From Mermis nigrescens (lineage: Eukaryota; Nematoda; Enoplea; Mermithida; Mermithidae): DNA of 64,000 nucleotides. The translations under genes were made by a program, and so were the position numbers. This document shows positions 33,001-40,480 of the stretch, piece by piece. Position 1 is the stretch's first letter. Each line of letters begins with the position of its first letter. The notes below the pieces were generated by a model. The model did no database searches, had not been told where the DNA came from, and was given only the letters and a program-made list of their open reading frames with translations. The stretch spans positions 1,793,669-1,857,668 of the forward strand of contig JAVLUZ010000273.1 of NCBI GenBank assembly GCA_036768485.1, read 5' to 3'.

Positions 33001-34686
33001 TTCTGCATTAAACCTGTGCAGAACAGTAGACATGGATGCAAAATACGCTTCAGATTGAATAAACTAAAAATGGAGTGCTTAAACCGTGCGCTTGGGACTA
33101 AATAGACTCTAATTATATTCACTGGCGTAGCTAGGGGGAATGGGGGAATCTCCTTGGGGGAAAATTTTAAGATGTTCAAGAACTGAGCAATATGGTCGCA
33201 TGATACTGTTCTGCGACGTAAAATAGAAGAAATAGGGGCTTTGCGTCGATTTTTTCTATCTTTTGGCAATTTCTATCATTTTATTGCAGGGAAAGTCAAA
33301 AAAATTAGCGCTTCGCGTGCATTAGAAGCATTTTTTCCGTCAAAACAGTGTGAAAATTTCACAGAAAATAATTTTTCTATTGCTTAAATAGTGCAGGACA
33401 ATGTGAAAAACCAAAAAAGAGGTTATTCATGGCCCCGCCCGTTTTCATGGGTTTTTTAGATGAAAAAATATTTGAATTCTCCCCTGGCGAAAATCCTGGC
33501 TACACCTATGATTATAATTGCGAAAATTTCTTGCGATTCTCGGCTAAAAAAGCAAAGAGGGGGGTGGAGGAAAAACCATTGTCATATTTCATTTTGGGGG
33601 AGGAGGGCACGTGCCCCCGGAGTAACTTAAGAATATGGTGCTTTCAAAATACTAAAAAATTGCCTCAGAAGAGCGGATTTTTCGCTCAGTACTTAGAACA
33701 TGTTAAAAGAAGGCGCGGAAAAAATTTCATCCGTCTATGATCAATATTACAAAAGCTATGGGTTTCGTTAAGTAGCCTCTTCTCGACCTAAGCAAGCATC
33801 TTCTCGACCTAAGTATTTAAAGATTCAAACAGCTGAATGCAGAATCACATGTAGATACCCAATTTACGTCGACCTAAGCATCTATACATCGACCTAAGCA
33901 TCTATACATACATCAACCTAAGCATCTATACATCGACCTAAGCATCTATACATAGATCTAAGTATCTATACATCGACCTAAGCATCTATACATCGACCTG
34001 AGCGGGAGCGATCTCGACCTGAGCAGCTTAAAACACCTTTTCAGATATACTAAGCCTAAGCCTAAGTATATTAGAAGCGAAAAACTTAGATTTTCGTATA
34101 TCTTATCAGGTAAAACCGAAAAAAACATGCAACAAATATGAAAATTTTTTAAGTTTCCGAAATTTCGGACAGGTTTCAACGCCTTTTTTCTTTTTTCTCC
34201 TTCATTGCTATGCTTCCTTCCGTTATTTCAGCCCATATTATTTAATTCTGACAAATGTGTAAGTCCTTAGATCGAGCCGTTTAATCGTCCCACTCCAACA
34301 CTCAAATCGAGAGTTGCCTGCAACTCTGCAAGTATGGCTCAGATTTTCACCAAACTTTTTCCGCGCTTCAATTTATCATGTTCTACCAGTTTGGCAAAAA
34401 AATTTGGCATGCCGTATTCGTTTTGCTCCTTTTCTAAAAGTACCATATTCTTAAGTTCAGCCGTGCCCCCTATTCCCCCTTAATACAGGACTCCGAACAA
34501 ATCTAATTAAATCAGGAAGAAAAGTGCCGTACCGTAAGAGTAAACGCCACGCAGTAATTCTTCCTTAAGCCCCATACGGTCGAACGTTGGCAAAATTTCC
34601 ACATCTTCGGAGGTCTCGAATTCAACATTAGTCAAGTCGTCTACGGCAACAGGCAAAACTCGACGTTTGACATTACTTTCACTCAT
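18052..34686 (-). CDS. eIF4A3: eIF4A3, DEAD-box RNA helicase of the exon junction complex (ten exons)
   Basis: Ten minus-strand exons join in frame to about 406 residues, close to the family's usual 400-411. All helicase motifs are present: a Q-motif region ([10 protein letters not shown]), motif I AQSGTGKT, Ia PTRELA, Ib TPGR, II DEAD, III SAT, IV VIFCNT, V ARGLD, VI HRIGRSGR, and the conserved C-terminal end EMPMNVADLI. Known of the family: eIF4A3 clamps RNA upstream of splice junctions with Mago, Y14 and MLN51, in the nucleus and on exported mRNA. The ending VADLI, '[13 protein letters not shown]' and 'RRRSLRTR' favour eIF4A3 over translation factor eIF4A1/2. Odd: introns 1 and 3 lack a proper GT-AG pair at the position the protein needs (see findings). 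All exons are intact with no stop codon, so I judge it functional. Introns are filled with TIR elements. Confidence 0.95.
18270..18770 (+). mobile_element. Family D TIR element, copy D2
   Basis: Left end CTGGCCCCTATTCAGGG and right end CCTGGATACGGGCCTG. Flanks CGTTCACT and CATTCACT are an 8-bp duplication with one mismatch. It shares 'ACACAAGGGTCCC' and 'CTAAAACACCACC' with copies at 27845 and 30603. Confidence 0.75.
18880..19166 (-). mobile_element. Family D-like TIR element, copy D3
   Basis: Runs from CAGGGAGTATTTAAGG to ATCCTGGATACGGGCCTA. Adjacent TATATAGG and TATGTAGG form an 8-bp duplication with one mismatch. Inside is GGTGCTTCGCGCCGG (about 18997-19011), a form of the shared hairpin. 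Limits are good to a few bases. Confidence 0.7.
19771..20003 (+). mobile_element. Family B TIR element, copy B6
   Basis: The core and right end (CGCCCACCTATG) match the family. The left end (about 19771) is diverged and no target duplication is left. Confidence 0.75.
20627..20754 (-). CDS. eIF4A3: eIF4A3 exon 9
   Basis: After a TTTATAG acceptor it reads [18 protein letters not shown] (helicase motif VI), then '[19 protein letters not shown]'. Donor AATG^GTATGT. Confidence 0.95.
20978..21649 (-). mobile_element. Family A hAT-type TIR element, copy A1
   Basis: Ends CAGTGTTTTTTTATAC and GTACAAAAAACACTG are inverted repeats, flanked by the exact 8-bp duplication GTATTCAC (20970-20977, 21650-21657). 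672 bp, longer than A2, A4 and A5, because an internal block with GGCGCGAAGCGCCG and the TACTATAATATAGTACAG stretch is repeated. No coding capacity. Confidence 0.93.
22064..22290 (+). mobile_element. Family K element (about 225 bp)
   Basis: GCATACATGTAAGAGG ... CCGTTACATATATGACC, with an inner run of TTTTGGCCGTTTTAGG and TGGCCGGGGAGCCCCCAT. Related stretches are at about 26110-26480, 27690-27840, 28340-28620, 51365-51620 and 53745-53965 (minus). Ends resemble each other in inverted form (CATA.ATGTAA), but target duplications are unclear. Confidence 0.6.
23241..23326. other. Two adjacent perfect hairpins
   Basis: First: TTTGCAAATGGG (23241-23252) pairs with CCCATTTGCAAA (23268-23279), with a 15-nt GC-rich loop. 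Second: CTAGCAAAAGGGGC (23291-23304) pairs with GCCCCTTTTGCTAG (23313-23326), with an 8-nt loop. Both stems are fully complementary with no mismatch. They lie in an intron of eIF4A3. Function unknown. Confidence 0.85.
23551..24230. mobile_element. 680-bp foldback (long inverted repeat) element
   Basis: Arms of about 284 bp (23551-23834) and 262 bp (23969-24230) are near-perfect inverted copies, with ends CAGTTGCCGCCATGAAAG and CTTTCATGGCGACCACTG and inner ends GCAAGCCGG and CGGCTTGC, around a unique spacer of about 134 bp. The left arm has one extra tandem 21-bp unit (AAGCGCGCACGTGAATG). No open frame and no visible target duplication. In the pre-mRNA it would fold into a long duplex 140 bp from exon 8. 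Confidence 0.9.
24370..24477 (-). CDS. eIF4A3: eIF4A3 exon 8
   Basis: Follows a very short intron (24478-24536, 59 bp, GTTTAT...TTTTAG). It reads [19 protein letters not shown] and then '[13 protein letters not shown]' (helicase motif V). Donor CACAG^GTACAG. Confidence 0.95.
24537..24652 (-). CDS. eIF4A3: eIF4A3 exon 7
   Basis: Acceptor GTTTTCAG, starting [20 protein letters not shown], then '[18 protein letters not shown]'. The last two bases complete a serine with exon 8. Reading through the 59-bp intron shifts the frame, which confirms splicing. Confidence 0.93.
24653..25831. other. eIF4A3 intron 6
   Basis: Canonical (AAG^GTATAT ... TTTCAG). It contains the pogo/Tigger-like element at 24975-25477; the rest is unassigned. 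Confidence 0.75.
24975..25477. mobile_element. pogo/Tigger-like TIR element (non-autonomous)
   Basis: Left TACAGTCAAACTCGGATAAT and right (reverse complement) TACGGTCGATCTC share an end pattern that starts with TA. Repeated CATTATCCGAG-like words occur inside at about 24990, 25030, 25256, 25266, 25284, 25341 and 25441. This suggests a Tc1/mariner-superfamily (pogo/Tigger) MITE with TA target sites. Divergence makes the assignment tentative. Confidence 0.5.
25832..25970 (-). CDS. eIF4A3: eIF4A3 exon 6
   Basis: Acceptor AATTAAG, reading '[20 protein letters not shown]', then '[18 protein letters not shown]' and 'IFCNTRRK' (motif IV). Donor AAG^GTATAT. Confidence 0.95.
25971..27470. other. eIF4A3 intron 5
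   Basis: Canonical (CG^GTAAAT ... TTAAG). It holds family K-like sequence at about 26110-26490 and 26990-27190. The middle, with short overlapping ORFs near 26650-26840, shows nothing recognisable. Confidence 0.7.
27471..27612 (-). CDS. eIF4A3: eIF4A3 exon 5
   Basis: Acceptor TGTAAG; reads [17 protein letters not shown], '[12 protein letters not shown]' (motif III SAT) and '[10 protein letters not shown]'. Donor CG^GTAAAT. Confidence 0.95.
27613..28992. other. eIF4A3 intron 4
   Basis: Canonical (AAAG^GTACAG ... TGTAAG). It contains family K stretches at about 27690-27840 and 28340-28620, and family D copy D4 between them. 28630-28985 has nothing recognisable. Confidence 0.75.
27845..28320 (+). 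mobile_element. Family D element, copy D4 (3' end missing)
   Basis: Shares ACACAAGGGTCCCCCAAAGG and 'GTCTAAAACACCACC' with D2 and D5. It carries two copies of the shared hairpin (CCGGCGCTTGGCGCCGG at 28001-28017, GCGCTTCGCGCCG at 28108-28120). The CCTGGATACGGGC end seen in D2 and D5 is absent. Confidence 0.65.
28993..29206 (-). CDS. eIF4A3: eIF4A3 exon 4
   Basis: Reads [20 protein letters not shown], '[18 protein letters not shown]', '[18 protein letters not shown]' and VLDEADEM (motif II). The donor AAAG^GTACAG is normal. The 5' boundary is set by homology: the bases before GTA are AA, not AG, and the next AG would put a stop codon in frame. Confidence 0.88.
29311..30095 (+). mobile_element. 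Family C element, copy C3, interrupted by A2
   Basis: Left part CGCACAGTATGGGAATT (29311-29395) and right part (29840-30095, with ACACGTCAAAAAC, GAGAAGCGCCGAAAATTTGG and AACAACACATTTGCTAAG) flank A2. Joined in thought, they match the layout of C2 and C4. The right limit is approximate. Confidence 0.7.
29396..29839 (+). mobile_element. Family A hAT-type TIR element, copy A2
   Basis: CAGTGTTCTTTTTGTAC ... TGTACAAAAAACACTG, 444 bp. Flanks GATACGCG (29388-29395) and GATACACG (29840-29847), one mismatch. It is inserted into family C copy C3. Carries the GCTTCGCGCCG hairpin at 29530-29540. Confidence 0.92.
30133..30262 (-). CDS. eIF4A3: eIF4A3 exon 3
   Basis: Acceptor TCAAAACAG; completes a glutamine codon, then [18 protein letters not shown] (motif I, Walker A) and '[15 protein letters not shown]' (motif Ia). 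Ends AAA|GTTAGA. Confidence 0.95.
30263..31685. other. eIF4A3 intron 2
   Basis: Canonical (CCCA^GTAATT ... AAACAG). It contains family D copy D5; 31190-31680 is plain AT-rich sequence. Confidence 0.75.
30603..31182 (+). mobile_element. Family D TIR element, copy D5
   Basis: Left ACCCGTATTCAGGGG and right CCTGGATACGAGCCTG form the inverted ends. Flanks AATAAGCG and GATAAACG suggest an 8-bp duplication with two mismatches. The interior matches D2 over its whole length. Confidence 0.7.
31686..31759 (-). CDS. eIF4A3: eIF4A3 exon 2
   Basis: Reads [20 protein letters not shown], then DVIA; the donor GCCCA^GTAATT is normal. The 5' edge is set by homology: joining to exon 1 requires the intron to end CG (or AC), since no AG precedes GGTTCGAG after the pyrimidine tract. 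Confidence 0.88.
32610..32745 (+). repeat. Fragment of a family D-type element
   Basis: GACGCGAAGCGCCGAAG (shared hairpin form), a TTTTTGGCTAAAAA stretch and the end CCCCCTGGATACGGGCCTG. An older relative ends at about 32455 (CCCTGGATACGGCCC), and similar sequence recurs at 33535-33620. Confidence 0.55.
33120..33510 (+). mobile_element. Family E TIR element, copy E1
   Basis: CACTGGCGTAGCTAGG ... ATCCTGGCTACACCTATG with flanks ATTATATT (33112-33119) and ATTATAAT (33511-33518), an 8-bp duplication with one mismatch. Contains GCGCTTCGCG at about 33307. Confidence 0.85.
33783..34028 (+). repeat. 20-bp tandem repeat, CATCGACCTAAGCATCTATA units
   Basis: About seven units in 33876-34008, with degenerate CTCGACCTAAGC units on both sides. 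There are no unique spacers, so it is not a CRISPR. A short run of CCTAAG follows at about 34048-34070. Confidence 0.88.
34533..34686 (-). CDS. eIF4A3: eIF4A3 exon 1
   Basis: The ATG at 34686 gives [18 protein letters not shown], then '[20 protein letters not shown]' and '[12 protein letters not shown]'. It aligns with the start of eIF4A3, where this N-terminal stretch is variable. Ends TACG^GTACGG. Upstream TCTATCTCTCAG could be a 3' splice site for a 5'UTR intron, because LINE sequence begins only about 25 bp before the ATG. Confidence 0.93.
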
Positions 34687-34710
34687 TTTGTTTTTGTAGT
34701 CTCCTGCCTG

Positions 34711-35690
34711 AGAGATAGATGTGATAATATTTGTAGTACGGTTTATATGTTCGCAGATGATATCAAAATTTTCAATATTAGTCGTAACTGTAAATTATTA
34801 CAGTCTGATTTAGATAAGATTATTGACTGGGCAATTGCATGGGATTTACCTATTTCTCGAACCAAAAGTCAAGTTCTATATTTGGGTAATAATAATCAAA
34901 AAGCTGTTTATAGACTAAATGGGGAAATTATTTCTAGTGATCCGTTTGTCCGTGATTTAGGAGTTTTGATTCCTCGAAATTTAAAATTTAAGGAACATTA
35001 TAATTCTTTGATTAAAAAAGCTTTCTTTAGATGTATTTTAATACGCAAATCATTTTTTTCGCGTGATAAAGGTAATCTTGTTAAAGCTTATAGTTGTTAT
35101 GTTAGACCTTTATTAGAGTATTGTTGCAGTGTATGGAACCCCTCTTATCTTAAGGATATAGATAGATTGGAAGCTGTTCAACGTAGATTCACTAAATATA
35201 TTTTTGGCTATAATAATATTTTTTCTTACGAGGATCGTTTAACACAACTTAAATTGTGCAGACTTGAATTAAGACGCTTGCAGATTTGTCTGTGTATGAT
35301 GTATCAAATTATTTGTCATAAATCATGTTTGGAAGCTGATGATTTTTTTGTATTTAATCATAATATTACCCGTAGCATTAATAGATTTAAATTAGTCATA
35401 CCTACTGTACATTCTAATTTAGAAAAGTTTGATTTCTTTTACAAATACATCGCAGTTTGGAACGATCTTCCTGACTTCATTGTTTCTTCCCTAACCTAAA
35501 CATATTTAAATCTAGATTAGCAAACTTTGATTTATCTAGATATCTTGTGGGCGCGCGTAAAACTTGTCATTCCATTGACTCGCATGTCCCTTTACTAATT
35601 CGTAATTGCATTTATTATATATCTTGTCATTTCGTATTTTAACTGTTGGTATTAGTAATAAAATTTTCTTTCTTTCTTTTCTTTCTTTCT
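34711..35690 (+). mobile_element. LINE A, 5'-truncated jockey/CR1-like retrotransposon
   Basis: Homology to LINE B starts at 34711. A 250-codon open frame (34747-35499) begins at the catalytic FADD box of reverse transcriptase and runs through 'VRPLLEYCCSVWNPSYLKDI' and 'RLEAVQRRFTKYIFGY', the usual C-terminal region of jockey/CR1-group LINEs. Ends in a CTTT-rich tail (35655-35690). It is the least damaged copy here, but it lacks the endonuclease and most of the polymerase, so it is dead on arrival by 5' truncation. It abuts the eIF4A3 start. Confidence 0.9.
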
Positions 35691-36931
35691 TATAAATCAA
35701 GTAGTCTATACAAATTTTACAAACACAACTAATCGCTAGTACTACTGCAACTGAATGACGCACATGCCAAGCTGAAACCAAATTAATTTTCAACTCTGTA
35801 ACAGTAACTTTAAATTATATTATATACATGTGTAAGCTAACTAACACGAGAAGCTATACACCTTACCTAAATTAATGACAAGCAGATCCGTTAGATTCCG
35901 CACTTAACGACCGCAGAGGATTTGTGAAATGTTATCGCATCTCGTAGCATATTAATCGCATTTACCTTTTCCATGATTACCAAAAACTATCATCACATTA
36001 TGATCTGTTTGGGCATAAACTTTGAAAACTAGGTCCAACAATATACCGACAGATTGCAAATTATAGCATTGATTTGATATATAATTATCGTAATCCGTCG
36101 TTCGCGGGGTATCCTAAAATCTTAGTATATTCTGCTTGAACTTTCAACTCAGGATAAGCTGAATGCGCGATTTTTATCTGTAAGTTGATTGATCTGCTAG
36201 AAGACGAGAATAGATTATGCCATAAAGAATGATATGAAAACCCCTTCTTTGCTAAGTAGCTACAGTGAAATCTAGCCACCTACAAAAGATATGAAGGAAA
36301 GCTTTACTGTAGCCTCCGAAAACATTAATTGAAAAAGCTCTCGGATAAATGAAACAGAATATAGTTAGATGCACTGCGCAGAAGAGAAATTAATAGTCTC
36401 TTCCATTTTAAACAGCCCATTTCGCTTTTTATTACCGCAGCTGAATATTTTACGAGTTAGCCCCTTGTAGTTGTTTGTTAAATTCGCTGAATGATAAGCT
36501 CGGCACCTTAAACATCAAAAAGAAGAGTTTTCAGCATCAACCGCTATAAGAATATAATTAAAGAAGCCGATTGTGCACTTAAAATTAATGCAGTAAAACG
36601 ACTTTTGCAAAAATCGACCGTTTGGAATGGAACAGACTATAGTCATAAATTTTCCTTCGCATCGCAAGTCGGGTAAACATGCGCTTATAGATTTATCCAT
36701 TTTAATTATGTATGTACTAAATTTTATGCATACTATAGTGTATTAGTATTTACTGTAAGGATTGCATCCATCCAGTGTGCTGTGTGCAGTGCAGTTAGTG
36801 GGTCACCGTTTTTTCTCCACATTTTGCTCTATTTGTCAACCAACATTTTGGGAAATGGAAAATATTTTGGGCTTGGTTGGCATTTGTGGAAAATTTTTTA
36901 ATGTTAAAAATGCGTTTTTAGAGAGTTAAAA
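35691..36931. other. Spacer between LINE copies
   Basis: Contains a copy of the palindromic element core at about 36015-36120 (ACCGACAGATTGCAAATTAT ... TATCGTAATCCGTCG). Otherwise I see no gene, and the short ORFs have no recognisable content. Confidence 0.6.
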
Positions 36932-37075
36932 CTTAACAACAACAACAACAAGATTTTATTGCAAAACGTACAAGACATGGTAAAAATAAAGACACAGCGT
37001 ACGATACAAAGATATGATAAAACGATATATGACTAAAACGTCAGCAACGGGACACGCAGTCACGAACGTGAAAAA

Positions 37076-38403
37076 CTACACGTGCCCCTTCAGATGAACA
37101 GAAAAATCAAAAGCATTTAGTTTGCGTTTAAAAATTTCTAAGCTAGGTGAATTTACAACATCAACTGGAAGTGAATTCCACAGATTCACATATCTATGAC
37201 TGAAATCATACTTGAGAATATCTGAACGAGCTACTGGAACAGTCAGTTTAAAGGTTATTGACAGAGCAGTATAGTTACGATTAAATGCGAAAAACTCGTC
37301 ACAGAGAATGTGTGATTTTCCATTAATAATCTGATAATAAAAGGATAAGGCAAAACGAATACGGCGTATTTCGAGACGTTCTAATGACAGACTTTTTAAA
37401 CGATCATTATATGACAAACCACTGCTAAAACCAAAAATACAACGGGTAAACTTGCGCTGAACTCGCTCGATACGATCAATATCTCGAATACGATAAGGAC
37501 TCCAAACGGTACAGCAGTACTCTAAAAGCGGACGAACATATACAACAAAAGCACGAGACAAAATTTTATGATCACGAGAGAAGAATAACTTCAGTATCAG
37601 ACTGGATCGCTGAGAAGCTTTTTAATCACTTCATGATAGTGCTGCTGAAATTTCAAATTTTGAGACATTAGAACACCTAAATCGCGGACACAGTCAGAAT
37701 CAGAAGGTAAAAGTTGATTTCCAATAAAATATTGATGTTTAGGATTATTATAACCCATGTACAAAACTGAGCATTTATCAATAGATATCTGAAGCTGCCA
37801 TTCACGCGACCATGTATAAAGCTTATTAAGGTCGTTTTGAAGTATAGTTTTAGAAGAGGACAAATTATACATTTTAACATCGTCAGCAAATAACCGAATA
37901 CGACTACTCATATTATCACATAAATCATTAATGTAAATCAGAAAAAGGGGTTGGCCTCTATCAATGTCCCCTTGCGGGACGCCGCTAGTTACATTAAAGC
38001 TATCTGAAAAAAGAACTATTAACAACGACGCACTGAGATCGAGAGGATAAAAAAGATTTAAGCCAGTTGAAAAGAAAACCATTTAGACCATATGCAGAAA
38101 GTTTATGAAGTAATTTTTGTGCGATAAAGAATCGAAAGCTTTTTTAAAGTCGATAAAAATTACATCTACAGTAGATTTTCTATCAATAAATTTTGCCCAT
38201 TCGTTTTTACACTTTAGCAATTGCATTTCACATGATCGACCTTTTAAAAATCCAAATTGGAGAGGAGAAAGTAAATTATTTATATTTAAGTAATCCAGAA
38301 TCTTTTTATTAACAATTTTTTCCATAATTTTACAAGGAGAGCAACACAACGAAATCGGACGATAATTTTCTACACAAGCAAGGTCAACTGACCTCCGTGG
38401 CAA
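37076..38403 (-). pseudogene. LINE reverse transcriptase, frameshifted
   Basis: Three frames together cover 'ENYRPISLCCSPCKIMEKIV', 'DVIFIDFKKAFDSLSH', 'TSGVPQGD', 'IRLFADDVKMYN' (catalytic FADD) and 'YVRPLLEYCCTVWSPYRI'. Breaks fall at about 38083 and 37597. The N-terminal fingers of the polymerase are missing. The group (jockey/CR1) is judged from the motifs. Confidence 0.88.
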
Positions 38404-38855
38404 TTCCGAGATTAGGTAGATAGCCTTAGGTCTTAGGGCGTAGCTGCTGAGATCACCTGACCAGAAGCGGTCAGCAATATTAGGACCGAGGGGATCGAAG
38501 CCGTAAGGTCTGTAAGGGTCCAGGGATCAAAGCGATCCCAGGCTAAGCGATCGGGGCCAGCGCTAAGTGCAGATCTAAGTACCTACATACCTAAGTAACT
38601 CTTGAAGGCAAATACATCGGGTTCCTACGTCAATTCTGTAGACATTAGGGGCCATGTATTTACACTGGATGTTCCCTCTTTTAGGCTGCTAGCTACAGCC
38701 GAACTGATCAATCATCGTAAAACTATTTTTCGATCCAAAAATCATTATTTTGGCCATCTAAGAATGTGTAACGTTCCGTTCACCTTTGTTGTTGTATCGA
38801 CTCGCGATCGTGGCAGTGCGCAATTTAAGTAAGCGTCCATGGTAAAGATTTTTTT
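38404..38855. other. Unidentified segment inside LINE E/F
   Basis: More GC-rich than its surroundings, with a small perfect hairpin (GGGATC-AAAGC-GATCCC, about 38522-38538) and several CTAAG words. It separates endonuclease from polymerase where an intact LINE would be continuous. Origin unknown. Confidence 0.5.
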
Positions 38856-39446
38856 TGTAAAAATCTAATATATTATTATCGTGAGCTGGACTACGGATTA
38901 GTTGCTCAAAACCAGTTGTACAGAAGGTATCATAAAATAAAGTATTGATGGGATCAGAAGGAAAGGTGTTGGAGACCCAATCAATTTCAGGAAGATTAAA
39001 ATCACCAACAATTAATAAAGGATAAGGTACATTAGAAGCCCATTCAATAGAATTACAAAGACTTTCAGCATATATAGTATCATAAGTAGGAGGACGATAA
39101 GCTAGAATAAATCTAGTTTTGAAATCAGTATTGCATAAATCAAAAATTAAAATTTCACAGGCAGGAAAATTGATAGGAATTTTGATGTGTTTAATATGTA
39201 GATTTTTATTAGCAAAAACTATAAGTCCACCCCTACGTTTATTTAACCGATCACATCGAATAATTTGGTAATTATTTGAACTGCAAAGGAGACTATCTGG
39301 AATTTCAGGATAAAGTCAAGATTCACAACAAAGTATTATTTCAAACTGTTTGCTATTTAGTAAAAGTTTTAAATCACCTAGCTTATTTAACAAACTTCTT
39401 GAATTGAAATACAGAACTTTTAAACGCAAAGTACGAGAAAGGGGCG
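38856..39446 (-). pseudogene. LINE apurinic-type endonuclease domain
   Basis: Reads 'LKVLYFNSRSLLNKLGDL' (the N-V-R-S-L region), then a stop where a Trp is expected (CES*LYPEI), 'CDRLNKRRGGLIVFANK' and 'YPLLIVGDFNLPEIDW' (catalytic GDFN). Family: exonuclease III-like endonuclease of non-LTR retrotransposons. Confidence 0.88.
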
Positions 39447-39450
39447 CGAC

Positions 39451-39729
39451 CACACATGGGCGTGGGGGGGTCTGGGGGAGGGTCTGGACCCCCCAGAAAC
39501 CAAAATACAACCCCGCAGGAATCCAGAAATCAAAATACCCCCCCCCCAGAATTCAATTCTTGAAAATTTTTTCGTTTTTTCGCAATTTTTTGATGCCAAT
39601 GGATAGTGCTTGATGAGAAACGTCGAAACATGGTGTTTTTATCGCCATACCACCATTTTTAAGGCTATTTTTTGACCTTCAAAAAATCTTGCACACCCCC
39701 CCCCAGAATTTTCTTGCTGCCCACGTATG
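39451..39729 (+). mobile_element. Family B TIR element, copy B7, inside LINE E/F
   Basis: CACACATGGGCG ... GCCCACGTATG, flanked by the exact 8-bp duplication GGCGCGAC (39443-39450, 39730-39737). It lies between the LINE's ORF1 and endonuclease, so it is younger than that LINE. Confidence 0.93.
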
Positions 39730-39736
39730 GGCGCGA

Positions 39737-40477
39737 CTACTTAGGTGAAGAGTGGTTATTAATATTACGGTCTGGTTTGCATTTAACACAATCGGCGCGA
39801 AAATCGATAAAAAGGCCTTCTTCACCTCGAGATTTACGATCGTTGAGCTCGGAAACCAGTTCGCGTTGACGTTTTCTTTGAAGGATGATGTCAGGACGGC
39901 ACCGCAAACGCCAAAGTGGGTCTTTAGATTTAACGCGGACTCTCTTATTGATCAATGAAACGAAGCGATGCCTTGCCTGAACCGACGTTAGGCAAACTTT
40001 GACAAACTGGACGCGGTCTTCGTGAATGGGACCATCACGAAAGACTCGTGTAACATCAGATGATACTAGATCGTGACCATCAGAATGAGAATCGATTAGC
40101 CGTTTGACTTGATCAATGTCCTCAACACTGTTCGATAAAGGCAAGTTAAACAGAACAGCATTACATTTCTTAGAATCTCCTTCGATAGCATCATTAATCA
40201 GAGCAGATAGCTCGTTTTTATCATAATTGGTAGGAGAATTTCGAGAATGTTCAAGACGATCAACTTTCTTTTCTAAATCGGCAAACTTAGTAGCAAAATC
40301 ATCTAAGCGACGTTCAATATGCAAATATTTCTTCACAATTGGTTTACAGTGGAAACAATAGAAATTGGAATCGGGCTTTGAATAAGTTTCATAATCATGA
40401 TAATTAACTTTCAAACAAGAAGTATGTATGACCCCAACGGTCGCAAAAATCGCTAATAAAGGCAGTGTCGTCATCAA
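39737..40477 (-). pseudogene. LINE ORF1 with PHD-like zinc finger and coiled coil
   Basis: Near its start, two frames together give a CDRWGHT then SCLKVNYHDYET then 'NFYCFHC' pattern, a PHD-like C-x2-C / H-x2-C finger broken by a small frameshift (an ATAC repeat, about 40424-40431). A charged helix follows (FADLEKKVDRLEH), then a basic region ('RHRFVSLINKRVRVKSKD', 'LQRKRQREL'). Known: PHD-type fingers and coiled coils occur in ORF1 of CR1-group LINEs, where the protein binds RNA. About 246 codons are open. Confidence 0.8.
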
Positions 40478-40480
40478 ATA

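Larger units (their letters stand above)
31760..34532. other. eIF4A3 intron 1 with non-canonical 3' end
   Basis: The donor G^GTACGG is normal, but the sequence before exon 2 is CTCATTTACG|GG with no AG for about 50 nt upstream. TTACGG occurs at both ends of the intron. Contents: TIR fragments at about 32400-32745 (with CTGGATACGGGCCTG), family E copy E1, and a 20-bp tandem array. Confidence 0.75.
36932..40480 (-). mobile_element. LINE E/F, near-full-length but broken jockey/CR1-like element
   Basis: On the minus strand the order is ORF1 (40477-39737), endonuclease (about 39446-38856), reverse transcriptase (38403-37076), then a 3' tail of AAC triplets (36932-36952 on the plus strand). This is the layout of a two-ORF LINE. 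It is interrupted by family B copy B7. The stretch 38404-38855 replaces the start of the polymerase and includes GC-rich sequence unlike the rest. Frameshifts and stops are present in every part, so it is inactive. Confidence 0.85.

Noticed and set aside
33876..34008. CRISPR-like array
   Set aside because: Units are directly adjacent with no unique spacers, in a eukaryotic intron. It is an ordinary tandem repeat.
34048..34070. Telomere repeat (TTAGGC)n
   Set aside because: Only about three units, inside an intron between genes; cannot support a telomere call.
18052..34686. eIF4A3 copy as a retropseudogene or dead gene because of odd splice sites
   Set aside because: All ten exons keep the frame with every helicase motif and no stop, and it has introns. 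Decay would be expected to hit codons too.
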